A stretch of 7,179 nucleotides of DNA from Atribacteria bacterium SCGC AAA255-G05 (lineage in GTDB: Bacteria > Atribacterota > Phoenicimicrobiia > Phoenicimicrobiales > Phoenicimicrobiaceae). Position 1 is the first letter of the stretch. Each line of letters opens with the position of its first letter. The stretch is from positions 1-7,179 of the forward strand of contig ASPA01000009.1 in assembly GCA_000405605.1 (NCBI GenBank), given 5' to 3'. The position numbers and the translations under genes are program-made. Below, one piece after another: positions 1 to 6,019 of the stretch. The notes under the pieces are model-generated. The model searched no databases and was not told the origin of the DNA. It worked only from the letters and a program-made list of their open reading frames with translations.

Positions 1-32
1 TAAATGTATTTGTAATCCACAATTTAATGATT

Positions 33-68
33 AATATGGTGGCGATATTAAAATATCACCACCATATT
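33..68 (-). terminator. Hairpin downstream of the TAXI gene, probable terminator
   Basis: Two 17-base arms (33-49 and 52-68) are complementary except at one position, with a 2-base centre. On the minus-strand RNA the odd pair (from 43 and 58) is a G-U wobble, while on the plus strand it is a C-A mismatch, which favours use by minus-strand transcripts coming from the gene that stops at 130. However, the T-rich run (TATTTTATTT) lies on the plus-strand side, so it may act in both directions or serve a gene beyond the left edge. The stem has a GC-rich middle (GGTGG). Confidence 0.6.
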
Positions 69-129
69 TTATTTCGCTATAGAAAATTCCGCGATATTCT
101 CCTATATTATGTTTAGTTTAGTAAAAAAA

Positions 130-1155
130 TTATTTCATTTCAGGTGGAATCAATTCTTTAGGAACTTTAACACCTTTTTCCCGATAGTATCTAATTGCTC
201 CAGGATGTAAAAATAATTGATCAACTTTTGTCATGAGTTCAAGAGTTTTTAACGGATCATGAGACATCTGCACTGGATTAAGCTCAACAAATTTATCCCA
301 ATTTTCTATCGTATATTTAGTCCAATTGTAGGCATATTCTTCAGAAAAAGTATCTTGACATGCAATAATTCTTGGCGAAGTATTGACAATTACTGGATCA
401 TTGTCAGGTAATTGTGAGTAAAAACCTTTTGGAAGTTCTCTATATGATAGCCATGGAAACTTGGACTGAATTTTCGTGACTTGTTCTTCTGTAAATCCAA
501 TTATTCTCAAAGGTACAGAAGTCATCATTTCAATATGGCTAGCATCAAGACTTGTACCAACTACTGTTTTAACAAAGCCAACAGCTCTTCCGTCTTTCAT
601 TGCGTCAATTCCCATCCTTAAATCACCCACAACATCTATAACGTCTATTTCAAGGGCTTTCAAAATTGCCATTTCAGCATTAGCACGATGCGTAGATCCC
701 GGAAATCCTAAAAAAACTCTTCTGCCTTCTAAATCCGATACATTATATATATCTTCATTTGCATTTACGGCTATAGGGTTATCGCCTATATCTATTGTAT
801 ATAAAGCTCTTACATTATTTGTAGTTGATATTTCTTCCCACGGCCCAGTATTATGAATATATTCATATATAGCATCACCTACAATGGCTGCAACTTCAAC
901 TTCATTGTTGTATAAAGCAGCCATTGTTGCTTGAGCACCTCCGGGAGATATTACTGTAACATTTTCACCAATGCCCTCTTTACCTAATTCAGCAGCCAAA
1001 ACAATAATAGGATAGGAATGCGTTGCTGGCTGACAATAAGAGGCGAATGTTAATTGCACTTCCTGAGAATAACTAATTCCACACACTAGAGACATAAAAA
1101 TTGTTAATAAAATAAATATTGATATTATTTTTACTTTTTTTAAACTCAAATTCAT
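130..1155 (-). CDS. TAXI family TRAP transporter solute-binding protein
   Basis: This is a 341-residue extracytoplasmic binding protein of the TAXI (TRAP-associated extracytoplasmic immunogenic) type, which captures small organic acids or amino acids and hands them to a DctQM-like membrane permease. Residues 1-30 are a Sec signal peptide: basic start (KK), hydrophobic core at about 9-24, likely cleavage after SYS30. A Cys at 25 is preceded by LV, a poor lipobox, so a lipoprotein is less likely. The mature start LTFASY, the SPGGAQATMAAL segment (70-81), the GFPGSTHRANAE segment (150-161) and the C-terminal FLHPGAIRYYREKG (315-328) fit the TAXI family. Length is normal. The start is set by a strong AGGAGGA site (1161-1167) 5 bases upstream. 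No permease gene lies next to it, and the hairpin at 33-68 follows its stop. The ligand cannot be read from the sequence. Confidence 0.9.
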   Translation of the reverse strand: MNLSLKKVKIISIFILLTIFMSLVCGISYSQEVQLTFASYCQPATHSYPIIVLAAELGKEGIGENVTVISPGGAQATMAALYNNEVEVAAIVGDAIYEYIHNTGPWEEISTTNNVRALYTIDIGDNPIAVNANEDIYNVSDLEGRRVFLGFPGSTHRANAEMAILKALEIDVIDVVGDLRMGIDAMKDGRAVGFVKTVVGTSLDASHIEMMTSVPLRIIGFTEEQVTKIQSKFPWLSYRELPKGFYSQLPDNDPVIVNTSPRIIACQDTFSEEYAYNWTKYTIENWDKFVELNPVQMSHDPLKTLELMTKVDQLFLHPGAIRYYREKGVKVPKELIPPEMK

Positions 1156-1201
1156 TTTTCTCCTCCTTTTTTTTAAGAATAATACAGTAAATTGCGTTAT
1201 T

Positions 1202-1211
1202 CTAACGTTAG
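1202..1211. promoter_or_regulatory. Palindrome upstream of the TAXI gene, possible operator
   Basis: CTAACGTTAG is a perfect 10-bp palindrome lying 46 bp upstream of the TAXI start codon. On the minus strand it partly overlaps a TATACT box (1210-1215) that could be a -10 element, but the -35 position 17 bases further back (TTATAT) is weak. Operator function is a guess from position only. Confidence 0.25.
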
Positions 1212-1453
1212 TATAATAAGATTATTATTTACATATAATATATCCCCCCTCTCCTCTAATTGATTAACTGGTAGTCATTGCTATTTTAAAAGAAATGTAA
1301 CTACTCAGCTTGTTAATAGAATACTTACTTGAAATCATATAAACAGATCTCTAAAATTTTAGGACGAAAGAATCCCCCCTCCCCCCAAGAGTGGACTTAA
1401 CCGCATCAATCGCTGGGATAGAGTTTTTACCCTGGCCACAAAACTAATCTTTT

Positions 1454-1549
1454 TTAATTCATTTGAAATTGTGAATTAAATATCATTTATTATAGAAGAA
1501 TCAAAATTTTGCCGAATTTTTACCATTTAAACAGAATCTATTTTATCCT
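1454..1549. repeat. Diverged intergenic repeat, copy A
   Basis: About 96 bp that aligns along its whole length with 2881-2977, with one single-base gap and many mostly transition differences. Best conserved blocks are TTAATTCA.TTGAAATT at the left, AGAAGAAT in the middle, and GAAT.TT...CATTT.AA.AGA to TTATCCT at the right. This copy also contains a 9-bp inverted repeat, TTTAATTCA (1453-1461) and TGAATTAAA (1472-1480), around a 10-base loop, which is only partly kept in the other copy. Together the two copies bracket the aminotransferase gene in the same orientation. Confidence 0.6.
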
Positions 1550-1597
1550 CTTAAAGAAAAATTTATTTGGTTTTACATGATAAAATAAGATTATTTT

Positions 1598-2767
1598 TTA
1601 AAGTATTAACTTATCTAGGGCTTTTTTTATACGATTTAGTCCTTTCTCAATATTTTCGTATGATTTCGTATAAGCAAATCGAACATATCCTTCTCCATAT
1701 TTCCCAAAAGCATCGCCTGGAACTGCAGCTAATTTAGCTTCTTCTAGTAAAAAATCACAAAATTCTTTTGAGGTCATTCCATATTTGGAAATATTGGGAA
1801 AAATAAAAAATGCACCTTGAGGTCTGGCATAGGGGATCTTAAGTTCATCAAAGAAGGACATCATTAAGCGTCTTCTTCTGTCAAATTCTGACACCATTTT
1901 GTCCACGCAACTCTGTGAAGAGGTTAAAGCTATCTTGGCACCCTCCTGTACAAAGGTATTGGGGCAATTTTCAACATGTTGATGCATTTTTAATGCTTGA
2001 TCAATCATTTCTTTGGGTCCTATTAAATAACCCACTCTCCAGCCATCCATGGAATAGGTTTTAGATAGACTACCGATAATCATTGTTCTTTCTTTCATTT
2101 TTTCAAACAAAGCAATATTACAATAATCAAGATTATCATATAATATTTTATAATATACATCATCAGAGATCACATAAAAATCATTTTCTTTTGCTAAATC
2201 AGCAATAATTTCTAAAGAATCTTTTTTTATGACTTGCCCAGTTGGATTGTGAGGAGAAGTAAGTATAAGTAGTTTCGTATTCTCAGTAATATATTGCTTT
2301 AGAGCTTGAGGATTATTAATAAGTATATCAAAAGGAAAATTAACTGATTTCGCTCCACCTAAAAAAGACCAACCTTCATAATACACATACATTGGGTCTG
2401 GTATCAAAAACTCATCCCCAGGATTTAACATGGTTTGAGTAGCAATATAAATTGCCTCTGTAGATCCTGTTGTTACAATAATTTCAGAAGGGTTTGTTTC
2501 TAAATTATAATCTTGCTTCATTCTTAAGCTTATTGCTTCTCTTAAAGAAATAGTGCCCACACTTGTGGTGTAATGAACCATACCCTGGTCTAAAGCTTTT
2601 TTGGCTGCTTCTTTTATATGATATGGTGTATCAAAATCCGTTCTTCCCATTGAAAAATCAACAATATCTAAACCTTTTGCCTTTAACCTTTTAGTTTTTT
2701 CCATTACTTCTCTTATTTTCGAAAGAAATATTCCTTTTACTCTTTCACTTAAATATTCAGTTGACAT
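1598..2767 (-). CDS. PLP-dependent class I/II aminotransferase
   Basis: A 389-residue cytoplasmic fold-type I aminotransferase (AspC/COG0436 group), which moves an amino group between an amino acid and a 2-oxo acid using pyridoxal phosphate. Visible landmarks are the substrate-side GRTDFDTP (41-48), TTGSTEA (99-105) for the cofactor phosphate, SPHNPTG (171-177) with N174, D202 and Y205 in SDDVYYK contacting the pyridine ring, the Schiff-base lysine K236 in SLSKTYSMDGWRVGY, R244 for the phosphate, and R363 in YVRFAY for the substrate carboxylate. All key residues are present and length is normal, so it should be active. The ATG is set by AAGGAGT at 2774-2780. It stands alone, with long gaps on both sides and a repeat copy in each. 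The amino donor and acceptor cannot be assigned from sequence. Confidence 0.93.
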   Translation of the reverse strand: MSTEYLSERVKGIFLSKIREVMEKTKRLKAKGLDIVDFSMGRTDFDTPYHIKEAAKKALDQGMVHYTTSVGTISLREAISLRMKQDYNLETNPSEIIVTTGSTEAIYIATQTMLNPGDEFLIPDPMYVYYEGWSFLGGAKSVNFPFDILINNPQALKQYITENTKLLILTSPHNPTGQVIKKDSLEIIADLAKENDFYVISDDVYYKILYDNLDYCNIALFEKMKERTMIIGSLSKTYSMDGWRVGYLIGPKEMIDQALKMHQHVENCPNTFVQEGAKIALTSSQSCVDKMVSEFDRRRRLMMSFFDELKIPYARPQGAFFIFPNISKYGMTSKEFCDFLLEEAKLAAVPGDAFGKYGEGYVRFAYTKSYENIEKGLNRIKKALDKLIL

Positions 2768-3256
2768 AAAATTACTCCTTTTTATTTCTTCTAAATTCTA
2801 TCACAAGAATATTTTTACTCTATTTTCTGGTCACTTTGTAAAGCTCGTAAATTAATATTTTTAGTAAAACATTATCCTATTTAATTCACTTGAAATTATT
2901 TGCTGAATGTCACTTATTTTTAGAAGAATTAAACTTCTGCTGAATCTTAATCATTTGAATAGACCAAACATTATCCTAGGAAGGGATTTCTTATTGGCTC
3001 ATAAACACCCCATAAGGTCTCTCCTGTTACCTTCATCCAGAATAAAATATTTAATTTTAGGTCAAATAATGATAGAAGATTGATAGTTGGATGGTTAGTA
3101 TAATTAGGATGTGTTACTTAGTGCATCTCTTGGAATAGAGAAAGAGTACTACTCTAATGCTAAATCCTAAATAATATAGCTACTTGCTTTAGTATAATAG
3201 TATTATAGATATTCTACTTTGATAAAAAATAGACTTATTTAATTTTTAGTACACTT
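2768..3256. other. 490 bp gap, possibly eroded end of the regulator gene
   Basis: This stretch lies where the C-terminal effector (FCD) domain of the GntR regulator would be expected, and its size would fit, but I could not recognise FCD-like sequence in the minus-strand frames. It contains copy B of the intergenic repeat (2881-2977) bounded by a 13-bp direct repeat, and a minus-strand frame open from 3117 to 2971 (48 codons before the stop). Its only in-frame ATG, at 3034-3036, would give 21 residues starting MKVTGETLWGVYEP; there is no ribosome binding site before it. No promoter for the aminotransferase stands out; a weak candidate is GTGACC, 17 bases, TATTCT. Confidence 0.5.
2881..2977. 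repeat. Diverged intergenic repeat, copy B, with flanking 13-bp direct repeat
   Basis: Counterpart of 1454-1549 (same orientation, one single-base gap). Unlike copy A it is bracketed by an exact 13-bp direct repeat, AAACATTATCCTA, at 2867-2879 and 2966-2978, 99 bp apart. It also holds a short AGAAG/CTTCT hairpin around a 7-base loop that copy A has lost. No terminal inverted repeats or coding potential that would identify a known mobile element are visible. Confidence 0.6.
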
Positions 3257-3478
3257 TTATCTATATACTGCATGTCTATCCAAAAATCCTTCTTTTTCTA
3301 ATCGGTTAAAGGCTTCCCTGATGGGAGTCCTACTAATCTTCATGGCCTTTGATAATTCTTACTCCTGTAAACGTGTACCCGGTTTTAAAGTGCCGATTAT
3401 AATCTGAAATTTTATATTCTGGTAGACTCTATCTTTGAGGGATAAGTAGTTTCCTAAATTTTCAAAACATTCTTTCAT
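3257..3478 (-). pseudogene. GntR family regulator, N-terminal remnant with in-frame stop
   Basis: Reading from ATG 3476-3478 gives a winged helix-turn-helix domain of the GntR family (FadR/FCD subgroup by its linker): LKDRVYQNIKFQI, then GTLKPGTRLQE, a TAA stop at codon 40 (3359-3361), then without frame change ELSKAMKISRTPIREAFNRL and EKEGFLDR. The usual sequence at the stop is a polar residue (LxEKELA), and one base change from CAA, GAA or AAA would explain it. A second stop at codon 74 ends the frame just after the DNA-binding domain, and no effector domain follows. The start has GGGGAG 5 bases upstream. The intact protein would have been about 220 residues, repressing or activating the neighbouring catabolic genes in response to a small acid. 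Stop plus truncation make function very unlikely. Confidence 0.85.
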
Positions 3479-3520
3479 AATTCTCCCCTTCTCTTTAAAG
3501 GTTTAACTATTCTTAATGGT

Positions 3521-3549
3521 ATTTTACCTTGTCGATTGTATATTGTCAA
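3521..3549 (-). promoter_or_regulatory. Near-consensus sigma-70 type promoter of the GntR remnant
   Basis: On the minus strand TTGACA (3544-3549), a spacer of exactly 17 bases, then TAAAAT (3521-3526). The -35 is a perfect match and the -10 matches 5 of 6. It points at the GntR start codon about 43 bp further on. This is the best promoter in the window. Confidence 0.75.
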
Positions 3550-3553
3550 CAAT
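3542..3553. promoter_or_regulatory. Palindrome over the -35 box, likely GntR self-operator
   Basis: ATTGTCAACAAT (ATTGTTGACAAT on the minus strand) has 5-bp perfect arms around a 2-base centre and contains the whole -35 hexamer. The GT...AC core agrees with operators reported for the FadR/FCD branch of the GntR family, and the site sits where autorepression would work. That it is bound by the lost regulator is inference. Confidence 0.5.
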
Positions 3554-3625
3554 TATTTCGTATTTGTCATTTAAAAATCAAAAGTGCACTATTTTCTTGA
3601 CGATTTACATTTTAAAAATGAATTC

Positions 3626-4494
3626 TTAGAAATATCCAAAAACAGCTGTTTCCATATTTTCATTATGAAGAGGAATCCATCCTCCCAACTCGGGGACATA
3701 GGTCTGTGCACAATCTATTAATCTTAAGACTTCGATCAAGGGAGATAATCCGATAGCCAGGCAAATCAAATCGACTTTTAATTCCTTTTCACTTCCAGGT
3801 ATTACCTTAAAATTTTTATTAACTTTTGCAATCAAAGCCCTTTCTACAAATTTTTTCCTTCTGCTAATACAACTGTATATTGTAAATAAATAGGAACTCC
3901 GGCTCTTCTTATTTTTGAAGCATAAACCCCGTAACCACCGATTTCCGGATTAGCTTCTAATAAAATTATAACTTCAGCCCCTGCTTGCATCAATTGATAA
4001 CTTACAATCAAACCGACATTGTCGGTTCCAATCATTAAAATTCTCTTGCCGGGAAGAACTCGTTCAATATTAATCATAGTTTGCAACGCTCCAGCACCCA
4101 TAACTCCTAGTAGCGTCTACCCAGGGAATTGAATTACATTTTCCATGGCACCGGTAGCCACCAATATTTTCTTTACGACTATATATTGAATTTTCTCATT
4201 ATGAACATAAGCAATAACCTTATCTTTATTTCTTCCAATAACAGGGTTATCTAAATAAACTGGAATTCCCAATTTATTAGCTTCTTCCAGTAATTTTTCA
4301 CCAATTTTAAAACCCCTGATTCCAGCCATATGCTCCTTTGAGCCAAAAAATTTATGTATTTGTTTAAATAATTGACCACCTGGTTTTTTATTTTCATCAA
4401 ATACGACAACACCAACTCCTATTTTTGCACTTTCAATGGCTCCACCTAAGCCTGCCGGACCAGCACCAATAACAGCAAGTTCAACTTTTTTCAT
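3626..4494 (-). pseudogene. FAD/NAD(P)-dependent oxidoreductase, broken and truncated
   Basis: A two-dinucleotide-domain flavoprotein (Pyr_redox_2 type, like HcnB or opine-oxidase subunit A) that would pass electrons between a substrate-oxidising subunit, the [2Fe-2S] protein and NAD(P) or other carriers. Codons 1-125 (from ATG 4492-4494) carry the FAD motif GAGPAG (10-15) and ATGAMEN (113-119). A TAG at 4117-4119 falls in FPG-stop-TLLGVMGAG, where the family has FPGWTLPG, so TGG to TAG is likely. The same frame continues to a TAG at 3844-3846; homology then resumes in another frame (ALIAKVNKNFKVIPG), explained by one base missing from the A run at 3851-3856. The second Rossmann motif reads GTDNVG, with Asp for the middle Gly. 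The frame ends at NENMETAVFGYF, before the expected AGD flavin motif, so roughly the last quarter is gone. Confidence 0.9.
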
Positions 4495-4816
4495 GACTAA
4501 ATTGCCTCTTCCCTAAACCTTTTTGTGTCTCTATTTCCATACCTTCTTCAACCAGAGTTATACATGTTCTCACATTCGATTGATTATTCACAGTCATTAC
4601 GCAATCCGTGCATCTACCAATGGCGCAAAAAAGACTTCTTGGTTCATCTCTTTTTACTGAATAACGAAACACTTTTATGCTTGCAGCAATCAAGGCTGCT
4701 GTAATAGTCTCGCCTTCTCTTGCTTTAATTTTTTTCCCGTCTACTGTAATTTCTACTCACTTCTTTTTTGGAAGATCACCTAAAATTTGATGATGAATTA
4801 TTCTATTACCATTCAT
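4481..4816 (-). pseudogene. [2Fe-2S]-binding small subunit, in-frame TGA
   Basis: From ATG 4814-4816 the frame gives MNGNRIIHHQILGDLPKKK, a TGA at codon 20 (4757-4759), then VEITVDGKKIKAREGET and a plant-type [2Fe-2S] ferredoxin fold (Fer2_4, as in HcnA and sarcosine oxidase alpha N-terminus). Cluster ligands are all present in C-x4-C-x2-C-x12-C form: C64, C69, C72 and C85 of the 111-codon reconstruction. The true start is supported by AGAGGAG at 4827-4833 and by family-like sequence on both sides of the stop, so the stop is inside the gene, probably from an Arg or Gly codon (CGA, AGA or GGA). Restart at a TTG (4691-4693) would drop the first strands of the fold. Its end overlaps the oxidoreductase start by 14 bases, the usual arrangement for this pair, and it lies 70 bp after the dehydrogenase, likely one operon. 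Confidence 0.85.
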
Positions 4817-4886
4817 CTATATAAAACTCCTCTTATACTCTAATATCTTCTACAATAATATATTGAACTTTATTAACGGAAAAATA

Positions 4887-5849
4887 TTATTTTTTAGGGT
4901 TATTAGCTGGATACTTTGGTTTTACCCCCTCTAAAACCCTGATAACATCTTCTACAACCATGGCCATTCCAATCATGGCATTATTAGTATTTGCAGCTGA
5001 ATGCGGAGTAACTACTACATTATCTAATTTAAATAAAGGATTATCTTTCGCAGGAGGTTCCTGAGTAAAAACATCAATTCCTGCCCCAGCTATTTTATTT
5101 TCTTTCAAGGCATTAATTAAAGCTTCTTCATCAACGATGAGACCCCTGGAATTATTGATAAAAAATGCAGAAGGCTTCATTAAATTAAATTTTTCTTTAT
5201 CAAAATATTTTTCAGTTTCCTTATTTAAAGGTAAAGCCATAACTATAAAATCACTAATTTGACACAATTCTTCAATGGAAACAAATTTTACTCCTAATTT
5301 TTCTTCAGCTCTTTGATTTCTTATAAGATCATGATAATAAACATCCATATTAAAACCGATTTTACTTATTTCTGCGGTGCGATATCCGATCTTCCCCAAA
5401 CCAACAAATCCTATTTTTTTACCGAATAATTCTTCCCCTACTAAATAATGCCCATAATTCCAATTACCTTCTCTTAAAGTTTTATCGACTTTTAGAATAG
5501 GTTTAGCTATGGCTAACATTAAGGCTATATTATGCTCCGCTACTGCCTCAACGTTGGCATAGGGTGTATTTACAACGTAAATCCCTAATTCTTCTGCACC
5601 TTTTACATCGATAGTATCAAGGCCAACGCCATGTCTACCAACAGCTTTTACGGTTGGGCATTGTTCTAACATTTTTTTGGTAATAAATCCTCTATCTCTT
5701 TTAATTACCGCATCCTTACCTAATAACGCTTTGGTTATAGTTTCTTCATCATACTTACTAACATACGAAATATCTGCTTTCTCTTCTAGAAATTTAATTC
5801 CTTTCTCATCCATATTTTCTAGTAATAAAACTTTGAATTTTTTTCCCAT
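4887..5849 (-). CDS. D-2-hydroxyacid dehydrogenase (NAD-dependent), SerA/LdhA-like
   Basis: A 320-residue cytoplasmic dehydrogenase of the D-isomer specific 2-hydroxyacid family, which interconverts a 2-hydroxy acid and its 2-oxo acid with NAD(H). The substrate-binding half carries GRHGVGLDTID (71-81) and NTPYANVEAVAEH (94-106). The Rossmann motif is GLGKIG (150-155) and the acidic residue after the second strand is D173, pointing to NAD rather than NADP. The catalytic triad is complete: R235 in NNSRG, E264 in QEPP and H283 in TPHSAANT. It lacks the C-terminal ACT domain of long phosphoglycerate dehydrogenases. GAGAGG at 5859-5864 sets the start. It lies between the LarA-like gene and the broken [2Fe-2S] gene. 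The substrate is not determined; phosphoglycerate, lactate-like and sulfolactate-like substrates all occur in this family. Confidence 0.93.
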   Translation of the reverse strand: MGKKFKVLLLENMDEKGIKFLEEKADISYVSKYDEETITKALLGKDAVIKRDRGFITKKMLEQCPTVKAVGRHGVGLDTIDVKGAEELGIYVVNTPYANVEAVAEHNIALMLAIAKPILKVDKTLREGNWNYGHYLVGEELFGKKIGFVGLGKIGYRTAEISKIGFNMDVYYHDLIRNQRAEEKLGVKFVSIEELCQISDFIVMALPLNKETEKYFDKEKFNLMKPSAFFINNSRGLIVDEEALINALKENKIAGAGIDVFTQEPPAKDNPLFKLDNVVVTPHSAANTNNAMIGMAMVVEDVIRVLEGVKPKYPANNPKK

Positions 5850-5905
5850 TTTAATTAACCTCTCTTTATAATTATTTGACTTTTTATCTTCGTTTTAACA
5901 ATCAA

Positions 5906-5922
5906 AAAATAGCACCTATTTT
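5906..5922. repeat. Short inverted repeat upstream of the dehydrogenase
   Basis: Arms of 7 bp (AAAATAG and CTATTTT) around a 3-base centre. On the minus strand it is followed by two further T and overlaps the 11-mer AAGGTAAAATA (5917-5927), which also forms the -10 region of the GntR promoter. It may be a weak attenuator or an operator over a -10 box; the matching -35 (GTGCTC, 16 bases away) is poor. Confidence 0.3.
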
Positions 5923-5962
5923 ACCTTAAATTTCTCTATGAGCACTTTTTATTATTTTAATA

Positions 5963-6004
5963 AATTATAATTTTCTATCTAAAAAGGTATCGAAAATTAT
6001 AATT
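5963..6004 (-). terminator. Long AT-rich hairpin after the LarA-like gene
   Basis: Perfect 13-bp arms, 5963-5975 and 5992-6004 (AATTATAATTTTC and its complement), enclose a 16-base loop, beginning 15 bases after the LarA-like stop codon. Each arm holds a single G/C pair and no continuous U run follows, so it is a weak intrinsic terminator at best; it could also protect the 3' end of the message or be a protein-binding site between two genes of one operon. Confidence 0.4.
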
Positions 6005-6019
6005 AGGGGCAAATCTTTT

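Larger units (their letters stand above)
1156..1597. other. 440 bp gap between aminotransferase and TAXI genes
   Basis: No gene is supported here. From left to right it holds the TAXI ribosome binding site, a 10-bp palindrome (1202-1211), two C-runs sharing the 10-mer ATCCCCCCTC (1242-1251 and 1372-1381), the second extended to six C, a T and six C (1374-1386), a clearly more GC-rich stretch to about 1440, and one copy of a diverged repeat (1454-1549). Minus-strand frame 1351-1443 is open for 30 codons but has no start codon and matches no family I know. No confident promoter for the TAXI gene could be assigned. Confidence 0.6.

Noticed and set aside
476..856. 126-codon plus-strand open frame
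   Set aside because: It lies wholly antisense within the TAXI gene, has no ribosome binding site and no recognisable domain; the opposite strand has full family homology.
1374..1386. G-quadruplex on the minus strand
   Set aside because: Only two G runs are adjacent; a third run is over 100 bp away, so an ordinary intramolecular quadruplex is not supported.
1453..1480. Intrinsic terminator of the aminotransferase gene
   Set aside because: The 9-bp inverted repeat is followed by A, not U, on the minus-strand RNA, lies 117 bp after the stop codon, and is only partly kept in the second repeat copy.
3626..4693. Four separate small proteins
   Set aside because: The pieces are consecutive parts of two known families, interrupted by stops and one frameshift, so they are two broken genes rather than independent small genes.
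3359..4759. Alternative genetic code or selenocysteine as explanation of the in-frame stops
   Set aside because: TAA, TAG and TGA are all involved, together with a frameshift and truncations, and the neighbouring genes show no in-frame stops. No selenocysteine insertion hairpin was evident after the TGA.
5677..5871. 64-codon plus-strand open frame
   Set aside because: Shadow of the dehydrogenase N-terminus, no family similarity.
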